Source of the DNA: Palaemon carinicauda
Taxonomy: Eukaryota > Arthropoda > Malacostraca > Decapoda > Palaemonidae
Length of the DNA stretch: 64,000 nucleotides
Assembly (NCBI RefSeq): GCF_036898095.1
Contig: NC_090726.1
Coordinates: forward strand, 31,535,921-31,599,920
Reading direction: 5' to 3'
This document shows positions 44,385-57,232 of this stretch, piece by piece (positions within the stretch are counted from its first letter, which is position 1; each line of letters begins with the position of its first letter). A program made the translations under genes and the position numbers. The notes under the pieces are model-generated. The model was not told the DNA's origin, did no database searches, and was given only the letters and a program-made list of their open reading frames with translations.

Positions 44385-45615
44385 GAAAGCATGCCTTTGC
44401 CATGCCAAACAATGTTATGCTAATCTCAAAGCCACTGCATATTTTTTCGTCGATGTATTTTCTTCAAAATGTAATGGGTTTGTTCTTGGGTCATACTCCA
44501 CGTGTCCACTAAGTTTCGTTGAAATTGTTTCCGTAGTTTTAGTGCAATATTCACAAAAAATAAAAAAAAATATTTGCCATTTACTTATAATTGCAGTATT
44601 TTCAAAGTACTGCTTCGTACTTGTACTTTTGAAGTGCTTCATGCTAAATGTTACAGATTCATCCTGGGGTCATACCCAACATAACTACAAACTTGGGTCA
44701 AAATTGGTGCTGTAGTTTTTTGTAAAGTTGCTCACAATCAAACAAGCTGAAAATTTTGTGAATATGTATTCACCCCTGTCTTGTTTTTGAGAAACTTTAC
44801 ACAAAAACTACTTTACCGATTTTGACCAAACTTGGTAGTCCTGTTGGGTATAACCAGGATGAATCTGTAACATTTTGGATAAAGTACTTCAAAGTACTGT
44901 ACAAGTACGCAGCAGTACTTCGAAAATAGTTGCAATATTAAATTTTTTTTAACATAACGCAAGAAACTACTGAACCAATTACAGTATAACGAAACTTGGT
45001 GGATATATATATGGTATGATTCAAAGACAAATTTATTGGATTTTGAAAAAAATGCAATCGAGTAAGAGCAAAATAAGACTGATTATTTTTTGTTTGTGAA
45101 AAACATTTTGCCAAAACTACTGAATCAGTTTCAAGGAAATTTGATGGATGGATGTGGGTAATAACCCAAGGACAAATCCATTATATTTTTTAGGAAAATG
45201 CATCAAAGTACAAGTATGCAGTGGAGTTGAGAGCAAAATAAGACTGCTTGCTTTTTTATTGTGGACAAAATTGCCCAAAAACTACTTGCCCAATTTTTAT
45301 AAAATTTTGGACATGTGGGGTATGACCCAGGGACAAATCCATTAAAAGGTTTTGAAGAAAATACATCGAAGTACAAGTATGCAGTGGAGTTCAGAACAAA
45401 ATAAGACTGCTTGGTGTGGCGAAGGCATGCTCTCTACAGAGTTCTTGTACATTAATGTATTTTATCCAAAATGTTGCAGTCATCCTTGGGTCATATCCAA
45501 CATGATTACCAAGTTTGGTCAAAATCGGTTCTGTAGTTTTGTGTAAAGTTGCTCATAAACAGACAGACAGAGGTAAATACATAACCTTTGCATAGTCTTC
45601 TATTTTGGCGAAGGC
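44385..45615. repeat. Cluster of about 190-bp repeats in both orientations
   Basis: Units share a GGGTCATA(C/T)CCAACA motif, TGTAGTTTTGTGTAAAGTTG or its inverse, and AAGTACAAGTATGCAGTGGA. The outer edges AGCATGCCTTTGCCA (44390) and TGGCGAAGGCATGCT (45417) are inverse. A further half unit follows to 45615, with GGCGAAGGCAATAA. It forms a large imperfect palindrome with no ORF of known family. Confidence 0.7.
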
Positions 45616-47664
45616 AATAATTTCGAGTGTGATTATTCGCTTAACCTGGTGGGATATGTTCCTTAGATACCCTGAAAGTCATAGTATGCCTATTTGGTCA
45701 AGGTTTTTAATTGTTTGCCTGTTTATCATTCACAGTAATTTTATTAAAAGTGAATGCTTATTCACATGGAAATGGAAAAATAATAGTAAATAGATTTCTC
45801 ATAAGAAAATAAAATTGGGAAAATTAAGGCAGTAACATCAAACTTAGTAGTATTTCAGCTTCTCTTGAATTTATTTATATTGGCAACCATGATACACTAA
45901 AATTGCACCAGAAGGGTGTATTCTACAGTTGTACAATGCAATAATTGTAATCTATCCCAAGCGATGGGGTGTGGTAAACTGCCACCTGATAATATATTTA
46001 CCTTGATTGCTTGCTAGGTGATCAACAGAGGCAAGCCCCCAGGTGCTCCTTGGTGCTTAATGGTCTTCCTGAGCTCAGCAAGGGGTCATATTGCTTGAAT
46101 TCCATGAATTCAATACAATCTAATGAAGGTGGTTTCATGGGTTTATAGGCACTTGGAAATATCACACAGTATTTTGAAATCTCGTACGTATGGCAAAGAT
46201 GGAAGGCATTGGTAGAGAGTAGGCGAACACAAACTACGATCTACGAAAAGATCAGCCAGAGTTTCCAAAGACGTATAGAAGTTACGTTGCCTGTGTGTTT
46301 GTTCACTTGCAGTTCGTACGTACATTGTTTTCACAACGTCCTCGTGAAATTTATAGCAAGGCCAATGTTACCCAAGGTTAAAGAAAGGACCTAAAGTAAG
46401 CAGGTAACAACAAAAAAGAACCTGAGAGAGAGGGAAACAGAAAACCGAGTACAAAGCTGGAACATTCTAACTAAAACTCTGGCAACAATAAAAAGCCGCT
46501 GGCAACTCATGACACCCTTACACCAAATATATTAGTAAACTTAGGGTTTAAATACCTCGGTTAGTGACCCTTCATGTTGGAATAAACAACAAAGTATCTG
46601 TTTTTCATCAATGGCAATTCTTATTAATACAAATGCCTGAGAATTTCCTATTTGGCTTTTTGTCATTGCCAATCTACCCATTAACAAGATTTTCCTTTTA
46701 CCATTATATTAAGTTATTTTTATTTTTTTCATATGTATCTTGTGTAATTCCTACATAAATCTGTATGAGTTGAAGAGAGAAAATGGTGTGACGATAAAGC
46801 AAGAATTATATCTTCCAAACAAAATTATATAAAGTATTATAGATATCTATGAAATTGTTAAGAAGAGAAATTTTCATATTAGAAAGACAGGAAGGTAGTA
46901 AAGCCATCTGAAGTGTCTAAATACATGTGGAAGTGGACTTGGAATTAGGTTGTGGGTTAAGGTTTTGGAGGCTTCTTGATACTGTACTTTACATTTGTAT
47001 GAGGGACCAAAAGTACATGGTAGAATTGGCATATCTTAACTTGAAACTCTCTATGAATGTTGGAATCTACCAGAAATCCTCTTCTCAGTCCATACCTCTT
47101 AAATTGATCAATTGTATTCTGAATAAATGATTTGGTTTAATGAGTGTGCAAATCATGAACAGGGATGGTAGCTTAGAATTTTAAATTGCTTTTAGTCTTC
47201 AGCTTTTAATTTTTTAATATTGGTAACATTAACAGATATTTTTTTATTTATCATAATAACAGTTATAGAATTATATTTTATTCAGACTTGCTGAACATTT
47301 TGAGGGGCTGATTTTATTTTCCAATTACCATATTTATAATATGCATGTTTGAAATTTTGGTTTGGGACACAATCCGATTGCTTTCTAAAGTTATGTGCTT
47401 GTTAATAACCTTTTAATATACAGATACGTTTTCATTTACAGTGTCATATTTCATATGCACCCCCTAAATTTAATGTACCCATAGCTTGTCCTATACAGTA
47501 TAGAATATAGCTTATCCTTCCCAGTTTGCTTGGTGGTGTGAAGTACAGTATAATGCTCCCTATTGTTGTTGTGCCCTTGGTAGTGTTGATGGTAGAATTC
47601 ACTGCCCTTGTGCTTTTTTATGATGTAAGTATGGTGACTAAGGACTCTGTTTGCCTATCTTAAG

Positions 47665-47745
47665 GGCTCAACCCAACCTGGCAGGCCTCCAGTAAGGATG
47701 ATGTTCCACCAGAGCTAACCACTGGGTTTCTATCTCAAGACAAAG
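47665..47745 (+). CDS. YLPM1: YLPM1-like exon I
   Basis: Split glycine codon at the start. GLNPTWQASSKDDVPPEL, then TTGFLSQDK, with a GTAAGT donor in phase 1. No domain seen. Phase agreement with both neighbours supports it. Confidence 0.75.
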
Positions 47746-48399
47746 GTAAGTTTTTTTAAGGGGGCTCAAATACAGGTAGGGCAATCATTAGGACTATACA
47801 ATTCCAATCTTGAGTTACTCAATATATTTGTGTTGTATTACTGAAAAACAACACAAGTTTGTAATCCACTTTTGTGTTTTATTTGTTCTTTAGAGCATAT
47901 TGTTTATTTTACCAATTTCTCATTACAATATTATAAATTTATATGGATTTTATTTTCCATTTTTTATTTGTCTATTGAATGACCTTTCCGGTTTTCATCT
48001 TGGTTGCATACAGCACTGAAATATTTCTTTATTGTATTTGAGGTGTATTTTATTAGGGAATTCTTGTTCCCTATCCCTCTTTTTATTCACTTCCTTTTGC
48101 TGAGCCTTATTTTTGGTATTAAGTGTTTATATTTAGTAATAATACTATTGTACTGTATGGTACCCTTACACTTCCTGTCAACCATCATGACATAGGATAA
48201 CTAAATTTTTTTTTGTAGGACACTTATTAAATGCTAATCGCTATCCTGTACCTATTGCAAACAATTTTTAGACAAAATTTACCTGTTTCTGTTTTGAAAA
48301 GTAAACTAGCCTATTATGCTAAATATTCAATGGCTAGGGTAACATGAATCCCCAACACATCAATAGTCTTGAGCTATTTGCATTACCGTCTTTTATCAA

Positions 48400-49190
48400 T
48401 TTTCATACATACATGCATATACCAAGGCACTTCCCCCAATTTTTTTTTTTGGGGGGGGGAGCCGACATCAAACAAATCAAACAAAAAAGGGGATCTCTCC
48501 TCTCTACATTCCTCCCAGCCTGACAAGGTACTCAACCGAGTTCGGCTGGTACTGCTAGGGTGCCACAGCCCACCCTCCCCCGTTATCCACCATAGATGAA
48601 GCTTCTTAACGCTGAATCCACGGCACCGGAGGAAGCAGCAGGGCCTCCCGGAATTGCGTCGCAATCGCTCGGCATTCATTCCTATTTCTAGCACGCTCTC
48701 TTGCCTCTCTCACATCTATCCTCCTATCACCCAGAGATTTCTTCACTCCATCCATCCACCCAAACCTTACCCTTCCTCTTGTACTTCTCCCATCAACTCT
48801 AGCATTCATTACCTTCTTTATCAGACAGCCATTTTCCATTCTCTCAACATGGCCAAATCACCTCAACACATTCATATCCACCCTAGCTGCTAACTCATTT
48901 CTTACCCCCGTTCTCACCCTCACTACTTCGTTTCTCTACTCGAGATACACCAGCCATACTCTTAGACACTTCATCTCAAACACATTCAATTTCTGTCTCT
49001 CCGTCACTTTCATTCCCCACAATTCCGATCCATACATCACAGTTGGGACAATCACTTTCTCATATGGAACTCTCTTTACATTCATGCCCAACCCTCTATT
49101 TTTTACTACTCCCTTAACTGCCCCCAACACTTTGCACCCTTCCGTAAAGTAACCAGCTAGGTAGCCGAGACTAAGGTTGGATAATTCTAA
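48400..49190 (-). mobile_element. LINE 3' end on the - strand (RT C-terminus plus 3' tail)
   Basis: The - strand encodes VIVPTVMYGSELWGMKVTE and KLNVFEMKCLR at 49130-48936, then MENGCLIKKVMNARVDGR and RRIDVREARERARNRNE at 48839-48650. These are the C-terminal part of a LINE reverse transcriptase family, with stops and a frame change. The 3' UTR follows to the GCATGTATGTATG tail near 48400. The clade is uncertain. Confidence 0.78.
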
Positions 49191-50229
49191 TTTTTAGAGG
49201 AAACGCAAATCTAATTTGCTTCAAGTCATTAACGAAGGTCTCCTCCCAGGGATTCTGATCTCCACTGTAAACTGTTTTCACCATGGTGAGTAGCATAGTT
49301 TCTTGCTACTTCAGGAAGTTTGGAATCACTTGTTCCTCGGCTGGATGTAGGAAGGTGCAGCATATAGCTAGGTTTCCTAACAACTTTGGAGGCTCTTTAG
49401 AGAAATAACCTTCCAGAAACAGTAAGCCATCTACAAGCTTCCTCTTGGGGACCTGATTCCCTGTTCTGAAATGCCATAGGTTTTTCTAACTACCCACCGT
49501 TCAGCAATACTTTATTAGGAATGTGGCCAGGATTTGCTGGATCTAGTCATGAATATTTGAAGAACCCTGCCCTGGTTGGAAATAGTTCTGAAGTAACTCA
49601 TCCATAGGTTTCCCTGACAGGCTGAAGTCCTTTAGGCTTCATGTGTTGAGCATTTTAGACATTTCTTCAGATGCATGATTTTCAGAAACAGCAGCTACCT
49701 CTATTGCCTCTCCCTGCTGAAGCTCCACTACTAACTTAACCAAAGAAGTGGTCTAGATTCTCTTCCCCCTGAGGCCTCTATTCTGCTCAGACTATACTTC
49801 TTCCTTTTCATGAGGTGAGACCTTGAAATGTTCCTCATATACATCAATGGTTACTGTTTAGCCCATGTCCAGGTCATTGTATACAGAGAAATAGACATGA
49901 AGAACAAATTGTTCCTCTTTGACCTAATGAAAGACTAACCAGACTTGCCTTGACCAAAGGAAGACCTTTGAAAAGCTTCTCACCAGAACCTCTCTTGCAA
50001 GATGTCAGTCCCCATGAGGGTCATTACATTTATAAGCCTGTCCCTTACAAAAGATTTCTTGCCCAGGAACCAGAAAGGTTTTGAAGGAAATACACACAAA
50101 TTCCTTAGTTGCTGGTCTTTATTAAAGGGCAAAGAAAAACACCAGCCTACTAAGGACCTTCCAGTCAAGACCTAACCCAACCAAAGTTCTGGCTAACAGT
50201 TTCTGCCCAATATCCATAAATGTAGCCTT

Positions 50230-50370
50230 CAGACATTATTGAATTTTTCCAACACGGAGTACTTACCTCGAACTACTTTCTTAGGAGTATCTGGGATCTC
50301 CTCAGAAAGTAGTTCAAGGTAATTACTGTTAGGAAAAATACAAATTACTTAGAATTTGTGATATATCAGC
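50230..50370 (+). repeat. Orphan DIRS-type terminus with hairpin
   Basis: TTACCTCGAACTACTTTCTT (50263) pairs with GAAAGTAGTTCAAGGTAA (50305-50322) around a short loop. It is followed by CTGTTAGGAAAAATACAAAT, which resembles the right outer ends of DIRS-4 and DIRS-6. It is likely the ICR and right edge of a lost element. Confidence 0.5.
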
Positions 50371-51590
50371 CTTTCTTGTGCTAAAGATGCGAAGACAGGA
50401 TTCCACCTTTGCCCATTTTTATCGAAGGGATTGGACAAAAATCTGGACACCTATTTGGGTCACTCAGTCATGGCTGGGTCAGTTATTCGGGAAATGGATG
50501 AAGGTTTCACCATATACTTCCCTTAACCCCCAATTACCTCCGACAACAAAGTTGGAAGGAGTTTATTTTTTGCCCCCGTTTTTATGTTTGTAGTTTGTGA
50601 ACAGCTTCCTTGCCACAGTTTTAATCGTTGAGTACGGAAATTTGCAGTGATTAACTGTTAAGTAAAAAGCTGGAAAGGATTAAATTTTGGGAGGTCAAAC
50701 TTCAAGGTCATGGTCAAGCAAAATATCCAGTTCACATAATCAGCCATAAGTTTTGACATCATTGTCAACAGAGACTTCAAACTTAGTTCGTATTTGAGTG
50801 TATAAAAATCCACGCCAATTGATACATGTTAAGGTCAAAGGTTAAGATCGAGAAATAAGCTGCTGCAGCGGAAGTCTGCTCCCTACTGAGTGCCCCTCTA
50901 GTCTCTCATTTATATCTGTGGCATCTTTGGAGAATGGAACACTCATTGTGGTTTGAACCTGTCTGGAGGACCTCAGCTTTTCAAGAAGTGCTAACTAATG
51001 CTTTACCTAAACTGGCAATTGTAACATCAATGCCTCATGGGTGCATGACGTTTCAAGTGCCTGAAGGTATACCCACGATGATACAGTTCCTTTCTTTCTG
51101 GAGTAGTGTTGCCCGGGATTTCATTGAGAAAGCTTTTATATTACAGTACAGAAATATGTTTTTCAGTACACAAACCTATCAGTCTTAGGGATTATTCCTT
51201 CCAATATCTTCCCCCCTTATTAGATCTTCAGTAGAAACACGATAGAATGAAGAAAGAATCATTGGCACTCAGCTGGTTAGGTTAGGCCAGACAAAGCAGT
51301 GGCATTCATTTATTAATTTTCACCTTGTTTCTTTTTGCAAAGGTCATTATTCAATATTTGGTACAGACAACTTATGATTGATATGTTTGTATAGTATATT
51401 GGAAAACACTTATGGGATACCATATATTTTGCATTCTCAATTATGTGATGCACTCTATCCATTGGAATTCTATGCATACTGTTTTGTAAGATTAAACTAT
51501 TAAAAATGGAGAGGTGAGTAGTTTTCCATTTATGGAGTATGGTAAGTTCATACAAGTATTCGTATATTTTATAATTTTTTTCTGTTTTAG

Positions 51591-51725
51591 GTGCTATTCC
51601 TGGTCTTGATTTACCTCAACCACCAACTGACACAGATAAAGATAAAGGGAAACCTGAAGATAAACCAGAAAAGAAAATTCTAAGTAAACCTCCTTTGGTG
51701 TCCAGCAACCCTGATGACAAAATAG
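51591..51725 (+). CDS. YLPM1: YLPM1-like exon J (acidic/lysine-rich)
   Basis: GAIPGLDLPQPPTDTDKDKG, KPEDKPEKKILSKPPLVSS, NPDDKI, split codon at both edges, donor GTATGT. It is a charged linker, probably disordered. Confidence 0.8.
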
Positions 51726-52094
51726 GTATGTAATAGTGAAATTTTTCTGTATCCAAAATTGCTGAAACTTGAGTTTTAGATAATTTTCTCAGTTAGTTTA
51801 TCATATAATGAATTTAGTTATAACCAACCATTGGGTTTGGAAAACTAATTTGTCCCTCTGCGAAACAAACCTTCATTTTAAAAGGGTAAATTCTAGTATG
51901 AGCTGGAGCCTACCTATGAAGAATTATTTAGGATCTGTCAACTAATGTGGTAGCTACTCTTGACCTGAGTATCAGGTAGATTGGGCTACTCTGCTGTTCA
52001 GACTTGTGTTTTCCATGTGGCCGTTGAAGTGTTCTATCTTTGTGTTAACTGGTTTTACTATCGTTTCAGTGTGAGAGCATAAGAAGGTTGTGTG

Positions 52095-52226
52095 ATGAGG
52101 ACTTGTCTGGATGTGGATGGTCGTCATTGTGGAACTTACAAGAGCCATTTAGATGTCAATCCTCATTCTTTATGTCAGATGTGTAGGAAACATCACTGCA
52201 TGTTGGATTCTCCCTTTGCTGTATGA
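52095..52226 (+). pseudogene. DIRS-5 gag N-terminal Cys-rich fragment
   Basis: 43 codons, MRTCLDVDGRHCGTYKSHL, then DVNPHSLCQMCRKHHC, then a TGA. The Cys and DxxPH layout matches the N-termini of the DIRS-1 and DIRS-3 gag. The rest of gag is not recognisable. Confidence 0.6.
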
Positions 52227-53689
52227 TGGGAGAAATTTTGAGGTAGAAAATAAATCTAGACGAGATTACTCTCCTTTGATGGCTTCAGCTTCAAAGGGAA
52301 GTAGACTGTCTAAATCTCCTTTTCAGAAATCTGAAATTCTCCTTCCTGTTCCTTCTTTTTGAGTCTTTCACAGTACGAGACAATGAAGGATGTTGATCGT
52401 GTGTTTTACCAGAATTTTCCTGCCTAAATTGATTATTACCCTTGAGGTTGATCCTCTTGTAGCTTCAATGTCTCCATTCATTAGTGTGCTTGAACTGATG
52501 CTTACTGCTTGTCAGCTGAGACAACTCGTCATTCCCTGACCAAAAAGTTCCCTGTTGTGCCATCCTCTTCACCTCCTCGCAGTTTAGTCTCCTCCTATCA
52601 GCTTTTCAAAACTGATCGTGGCTCATTCAGTGAGTTTTCTGGCTATTCTTCACAGAAATAACCAGTACAATCAACGAAGGCCCCACCTGAACACCCACAC
52701 TCGCCTTTGTGTTCACTCCCTTATATTCACCATCGTCGGCAAGGAGACCTGTACCTCCTCTTATGCCTTGTAGTCCTCGGGTTCTTCACACAATTGACCG
52801 ATAGGATTTACGAAGGCTAAGGGTGAAGGTAACGCTAATCGAAGAGGTCTGCATCATGATATGGCTACTGAAACCATGCAATAATAGCACAAGGGTGTAA
52901 TATGGGCAACGCGTCAACCATCCAACAAGGTAAGGTTGCATGATCCAAGAACACCATTCATCAATTCTGGGGGGCATGATGCATGTCCACTGATCAGCAG
53001 TTTGAGGGAGCACGCTGACATCTCTCACGGTTAGCAGCCTAATGATTCGCACCATTATGAATCAAGCCCTCACTCTTTTGAAGCTCCCCCTCTTCTTAGA
53101 GAGCAACCTTATCCTTCGGTCAGGACACTCCTACTTCTGTTGTTTTTGTGCCGAACAGGGATGTGTTACCTGTTCGGTAACCAAGTCCTCCACTTTAATC
53201 CTGCAAACTGTCAACCTGTGGATTTGACTGTTCCTCTGGATATGTTAGCCTTTGCCCTGCCTCAGCGGTATGACAGGCCATGACCTAAGCCCTTTCCATC
53301 GATTCCGAGGATGGCCCCTCGCCTTCAAAAGTCAATACCCATTAATGTTAGGCCGTTTAAGCAGCCTACTTCACAAATTTGGTCAGAAGCCAACAGATAT
53401 GCACGCTTCTATAAGAGGCGTCAGCCTTGTACTCCAAATCCTCGTTGGGCTCTTGTCAAGTGGGAGTGTCGACTACTCTCCATTATACTAGATACCTCAG
53501 TTTGGAAAGATGTGGGGGGGGGGGGGGTGATGCCTGTCAAGTCATTGGACAGGGTGACAGTTCTACGGGACAGATCCCAGGACGGTAGAGGTCCTTCTTT
53601 CTGGGTATCCTGTCCCATTCACAAATTGTTGCCCTTCTCTCACTCTGACTCTGACCTTCTGAGCATTGTACTTAGGAGGTTCCACCAAA

Positions 53690-56600
53690 GGGCTACTCTT
53701 ACAGGTCAAAATTCAGACTATGCTATGTAAGAGCGCCATAGAGGGAGTCCACGATAGGTCTTCAGACTTCTACAGCAGCTTGTTCTTGGTCGAAAAACTG
53801 AACTGTTTATTTCTTCAGATACGGTTCAAGATGGAGATACTCAGCACAGTTCTACAGGCAATCAGGCAATACAACTTGTTGTTGTTCTTAGACCTCAAGG
53901 ACGTGTATTTTCAGATCCCAGTCCATCCAAGATCAATGAAATATCTTTGTTTCAGGGAAAGGAGATTACAGTTTTGAGTCCTTTGCTTTGACCTGTCTAC
54001 AGCCCCTCTAGTGTTCACAGGAGTCTCTACTCTAGTGTAGTCCTGGGCTTATGCCATGGGAATCAGACGTTTGCTTTATATTGATAACTCTGTAATTGGC
54101 AGAATCCAAAGCTAAGGCTCTATGGCATAGAGATGATGATCTCGAGTTTTGTCAAGAGCTGGGGATCAGGATAAATCTCGAAGTCGGTCCTAAGTTCTCA
54201 ACGTAGTCTTCAGTACTTAGCCATATACATCAATATGATTTAAGCAAGTGTTTCCATCTGGAGACAGGTTGCACCAGCCTTCTTCAAGGACTCGATTGAA
54301 GCGATACAGTGTCAGCAAAAACTTTTGTGGTACCTCGCATCTCTGGAATAATGGTTCCTTTTGGGAGGATGCACTTGCATTAAATCCAATGGGTACTAAA
54401 GTCCAAATGGTGCCAAAGGACAGAGCCGCCATCATTTCAAGTCACAGTTTTTGCAGACTTCGAGAAGAGAACCTGTTGAGTGGGTCCCCATTGTAGACCC
54501 TTCCTCAGGAGTTTCTCCTTTTCTCTGATATGTCTCAGCAAGGTTCAGGAGCACATCTCCTAACCAAGTATGTTTCCAGTCTATGGACTCTGGAGGACAT
54601 GATTCACCATCTTCAAATCTATCATCTATCTAGATTTGAAGGTGGTGTACCTAGCATTGCTTTGTTTCACAGACTCCCTCCAGGGTCACTGGGTACCGTT
54701 GATGAGCTACAACACGACTATAGTGACGTGCCAACAAGTAAGACGGTTTGTTGTCTCACCATCTTTGTCAGTTAGCAGCGAAAAAACATTGGTGAGCCAT
54801 ACCCAATGCAGTACATCTCACGGCTCGGTACATTCTTGAGAAAAGGAATGTGATTTCAGACAATCTGACTTGCCTGGGATGGATAGCTGGCTCAGAGTGG
54901 TCTTTGAATCCTCTGGTGGTGAGGGAATTCCTTAGTTTGTTGGGTTCCCCTGTCATTGTTATGTTTGCCACTCAATTGAATAAGAAGCTGGAGGTGTATA
55001 GGTCAACAGTTCCTGACCCACCGGTAATGATGGAAGACCCTTTTCAACATCCATGGGATGAAATGGATATTTATACATTCTCTCCATTATTATTATTATT
55101 ATTATTAAATGCTAAGCTACAACCCTAGTTGGAAAAGCAGGATGCTATAAGCCCAGGGGCTCCAACAGGGAAAATAGCCCAGTGAGGAAAGGAAACAAGG
55201 AAAAATAAAATATTCTAAGAACAGCAAAAACATTGAAATAAATATTTCCTATATAAACTATAAAAACTTTAACAAAACAAGAGGAAGAGAAACTAGATAG
55301 AGCAGTGTGCCCGAGTGTACCCTCAAGCAAGAGAACTCTAACCCAAGACAGTGGAAGACCATGGTACAGAGGCTATGGCACTACCCAAGACTAGAGAACA
55401 ATGGTTTGATTTTGGAGTGTCCTTCTCCTAGAAGAGCTGCTTACCATAGCTAAAGAGCCTCTTCTACCCTTACCAAGAGGAAAGTGGCCACTGAACAAAT
55501 ACAGTTTAGTAGTTAACCCCTCGAGAGAAGAAGAATTGTTTGGTAATCTCAGTGTTGTCAGGTGTATGAGGATAGAGGAGAATCTGTATAGAATAGGCCA
55601 GACTATTCGGTGTCTGTGTAGGCAAAGGGAAAGAACCGTAACCAGAGAAAAAGATCCAATGTAATACTGTCTGGCCAGTCAAAGGACCCCGTAACTCTCT
55701 AGTGGTAGTATCTTAACGGGCGGCTGGTGCCCTGGCCAACCTACTACCTGATCAGGTGAGTCCTCAACATTTAAGGTTATCTCAGGACCTTTGATTAAAG
55801 CTTGTCTCCACAAATTGGTTTCATGCCAATTGGTGTCCAGATCTTCTCAAGATGCTCATGGAATTCCCCAGAGAACTTCTCAATAGGCCTACTCTTCTGT
55901 GCCAGTCACACATCAAGAGGTACCATAATGCATTGACTTACCTATCTTTTCATGGCAGTAGGATATCCAACATCTCAGAGAGAATGGGTTTTCCAAATGC
56001 ACTGTAAACCAGATCTGACGATAGCTCCATAAGGTGTTGACAACCGTCTACCAAACAAAGTGATCAGTCTTCTGTGGTTAGTGTAGTTTCTGGAATAGCT
56101 CCGATTGTGGCCATTATTCCTGGTATAGCAGAATTTTCAGTTTTCCTACGGGAGGAGAAACTTATGTCGGTTGCCACGGAGAAAGGCTATCTCTCAACCT
56201 TCAGCCACGTTTTTTTTGGCTAATGGGAAATCTTTCCTCATCGTAGGAAATACCAGTTTTAACTTGGAGCTTCAAAGAGGCTTGTTACCCCTGAAATCAA
56301 ACCTCCGTATTGGAGTGTAACCAAGGTTCTGAGGCCCCTTTAAGATGGCACCTTACGAACATTTACTGAAGGCCCATGACAGGGATCTTACCCTTAAGAT
56401 GGTTTTTTATTAGCTTTGTCATTTTCACCACCTTTTGCTTTTATTATCTGCTATCATTCTGCTTTGTAACTGACTTCGTGGTGAAAATGCAGAATCCAGC
56501 AATTAGTTATTGTTGTTTTGACTCCTCAAATTTGTCACTTAGGGAGGCAACTGGTAATCCTCATGATTTGTTCCTTTGTCCTGTAAGGGGTATCTTTTTA

Positions 56601-56880
56601 TATTTGAAGCGTGCCCAACAGTGTCGTTCTACAGTACATCATCTTTTCGTAAGCAGGGGCAGAAAGAAAAAAAGAAAGTCACTAAAAAAACGATCATTTT
56701 GTTTTTGCGAGACCATTCTCAAAGCCTATAAGCACCAAGGGGAATCCTCCTCAGGGATGACTCCTCAAGCACATGATATTAGGGATTGCTCACACTATGG
56801 TTTTTCGAAAGAACCATTCGGTGTCCCAAGTTCTTGAACCTGGTGTCGTGTCAGGAAGACAAACCACGTTTACAGTGCTG
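53690..56880 (+). pseudogene. DIRS-5 RT, RNase H and recombinase remnants
   Basis: RT motif A LFLDLKDVYFQIPVHPRS lies at about 53885. Motif C reads LLYIDN where YxDD is expected, so one catalytic aspartate is lost. Multiple stops follow. FATQLNKKLEVYRSTVPDPP at 54964 is the start of the MT-like region. Recombinase remains at 56376-56837 include LFLCPVRGIFLYLKRAQQC and AHDIRD, equivalent to HxxR. Inactive. Confidence 0.75.
55085..55750 (-). mobile_element. Interspersed (AAT)n-tailed repeat, copy c, nearly full length
   Basis: About 666 bp. On the - strand it starts CAGGTAGTAGGTTGGCCAGG and ends GGGTTGTAGCTTAGCATTTA followed by AAT repeats. It lacks an obvious long ORF. It interrupts DIRS-5 just after the codons for YTFSP, so it is younger than DIRS-5. 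It could be a SINE or a LINE-mobilised element. Confidence 0.75.
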
Positions 56881-57149
56881 TCTAAAGGATTGCGCTCATA
56901 GGTCTTTGGACACCTTTTTTGTAGGGCCTGGGGTATCTGGCCAGCAAGTGGTATAGTGAGCCTTGCTCCTTACGGGGCAAATAGCATACCGTATTGTCTA
57001 AGTTAGTAGTTGTACTTCATTGTTAAGTTTTTTGTATGAGGGTTGAATGTCTGGCCTTTTTTTCTCTTGCTGTCTGGCCTTTTTTTTCTCTTGCTGTCGT
57101 CATTATCCCCTCACTGGGGATAACTAGTGCAAATGCTGAAGCTGGTCCC

Positions 57150-57232
57150 ACACTTCAGTATAAAAGTTTTAAACCAACTGTGACCAGATTGTGGGTTGTA
57201 GCTTAGCTAGTAATAATAATGATGATGATAAT
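57150..57232 (+). repeat. Interspersed (AAT)n-tailed repeat, copy e, 3' end only
   Basis: GTGGGTTGTAGCTTAGCTAG followed by TAATAATAATGATGATGATA. Same 3' end as copy c, in + orientation. Confidence 0.6.

Larger units (their letters stand above)
43068..47664 (+). other. Intron H-I
   Basis: Contains the TTAA MITE and the inverted-repeat cluster given below. The rest (43568-44380 and 45611-47664) is AT-rich with nothing recognised. Confidence 0.6.
47746..51590 (+). other. Intron I-J
   Basis: Holds the antisense LINE end and a DIRS terminus. 49200-50230 and 50371-51590 show possible retroelement debris but no assignable protein. Confidence 0.5.
51843..56900 (+). mobile_element. DIRS-5: decayed DIRS-type element in intron J-K
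   Basis: The left edge near 51843 (TTTGTCCCTCTGCGAAACAA) resembles the left outer ends of DIRS-4 and DIRS-6. Gag N-terminus, RT and recombinase remnants follow in the usual order on the + strand. A 666-bp repeat splits the MT-like end of the RT region. No right arm or ICR was found, so the right end is approximate. Confidence 0.7.

Noticed and set aside
49200..50230. Possible gag remnant of the element ending near 50370
   Set aside because: Composition is suggestive, but I could not align any stretch to the gag of DIRS-1, -2 or -3 with confidence.
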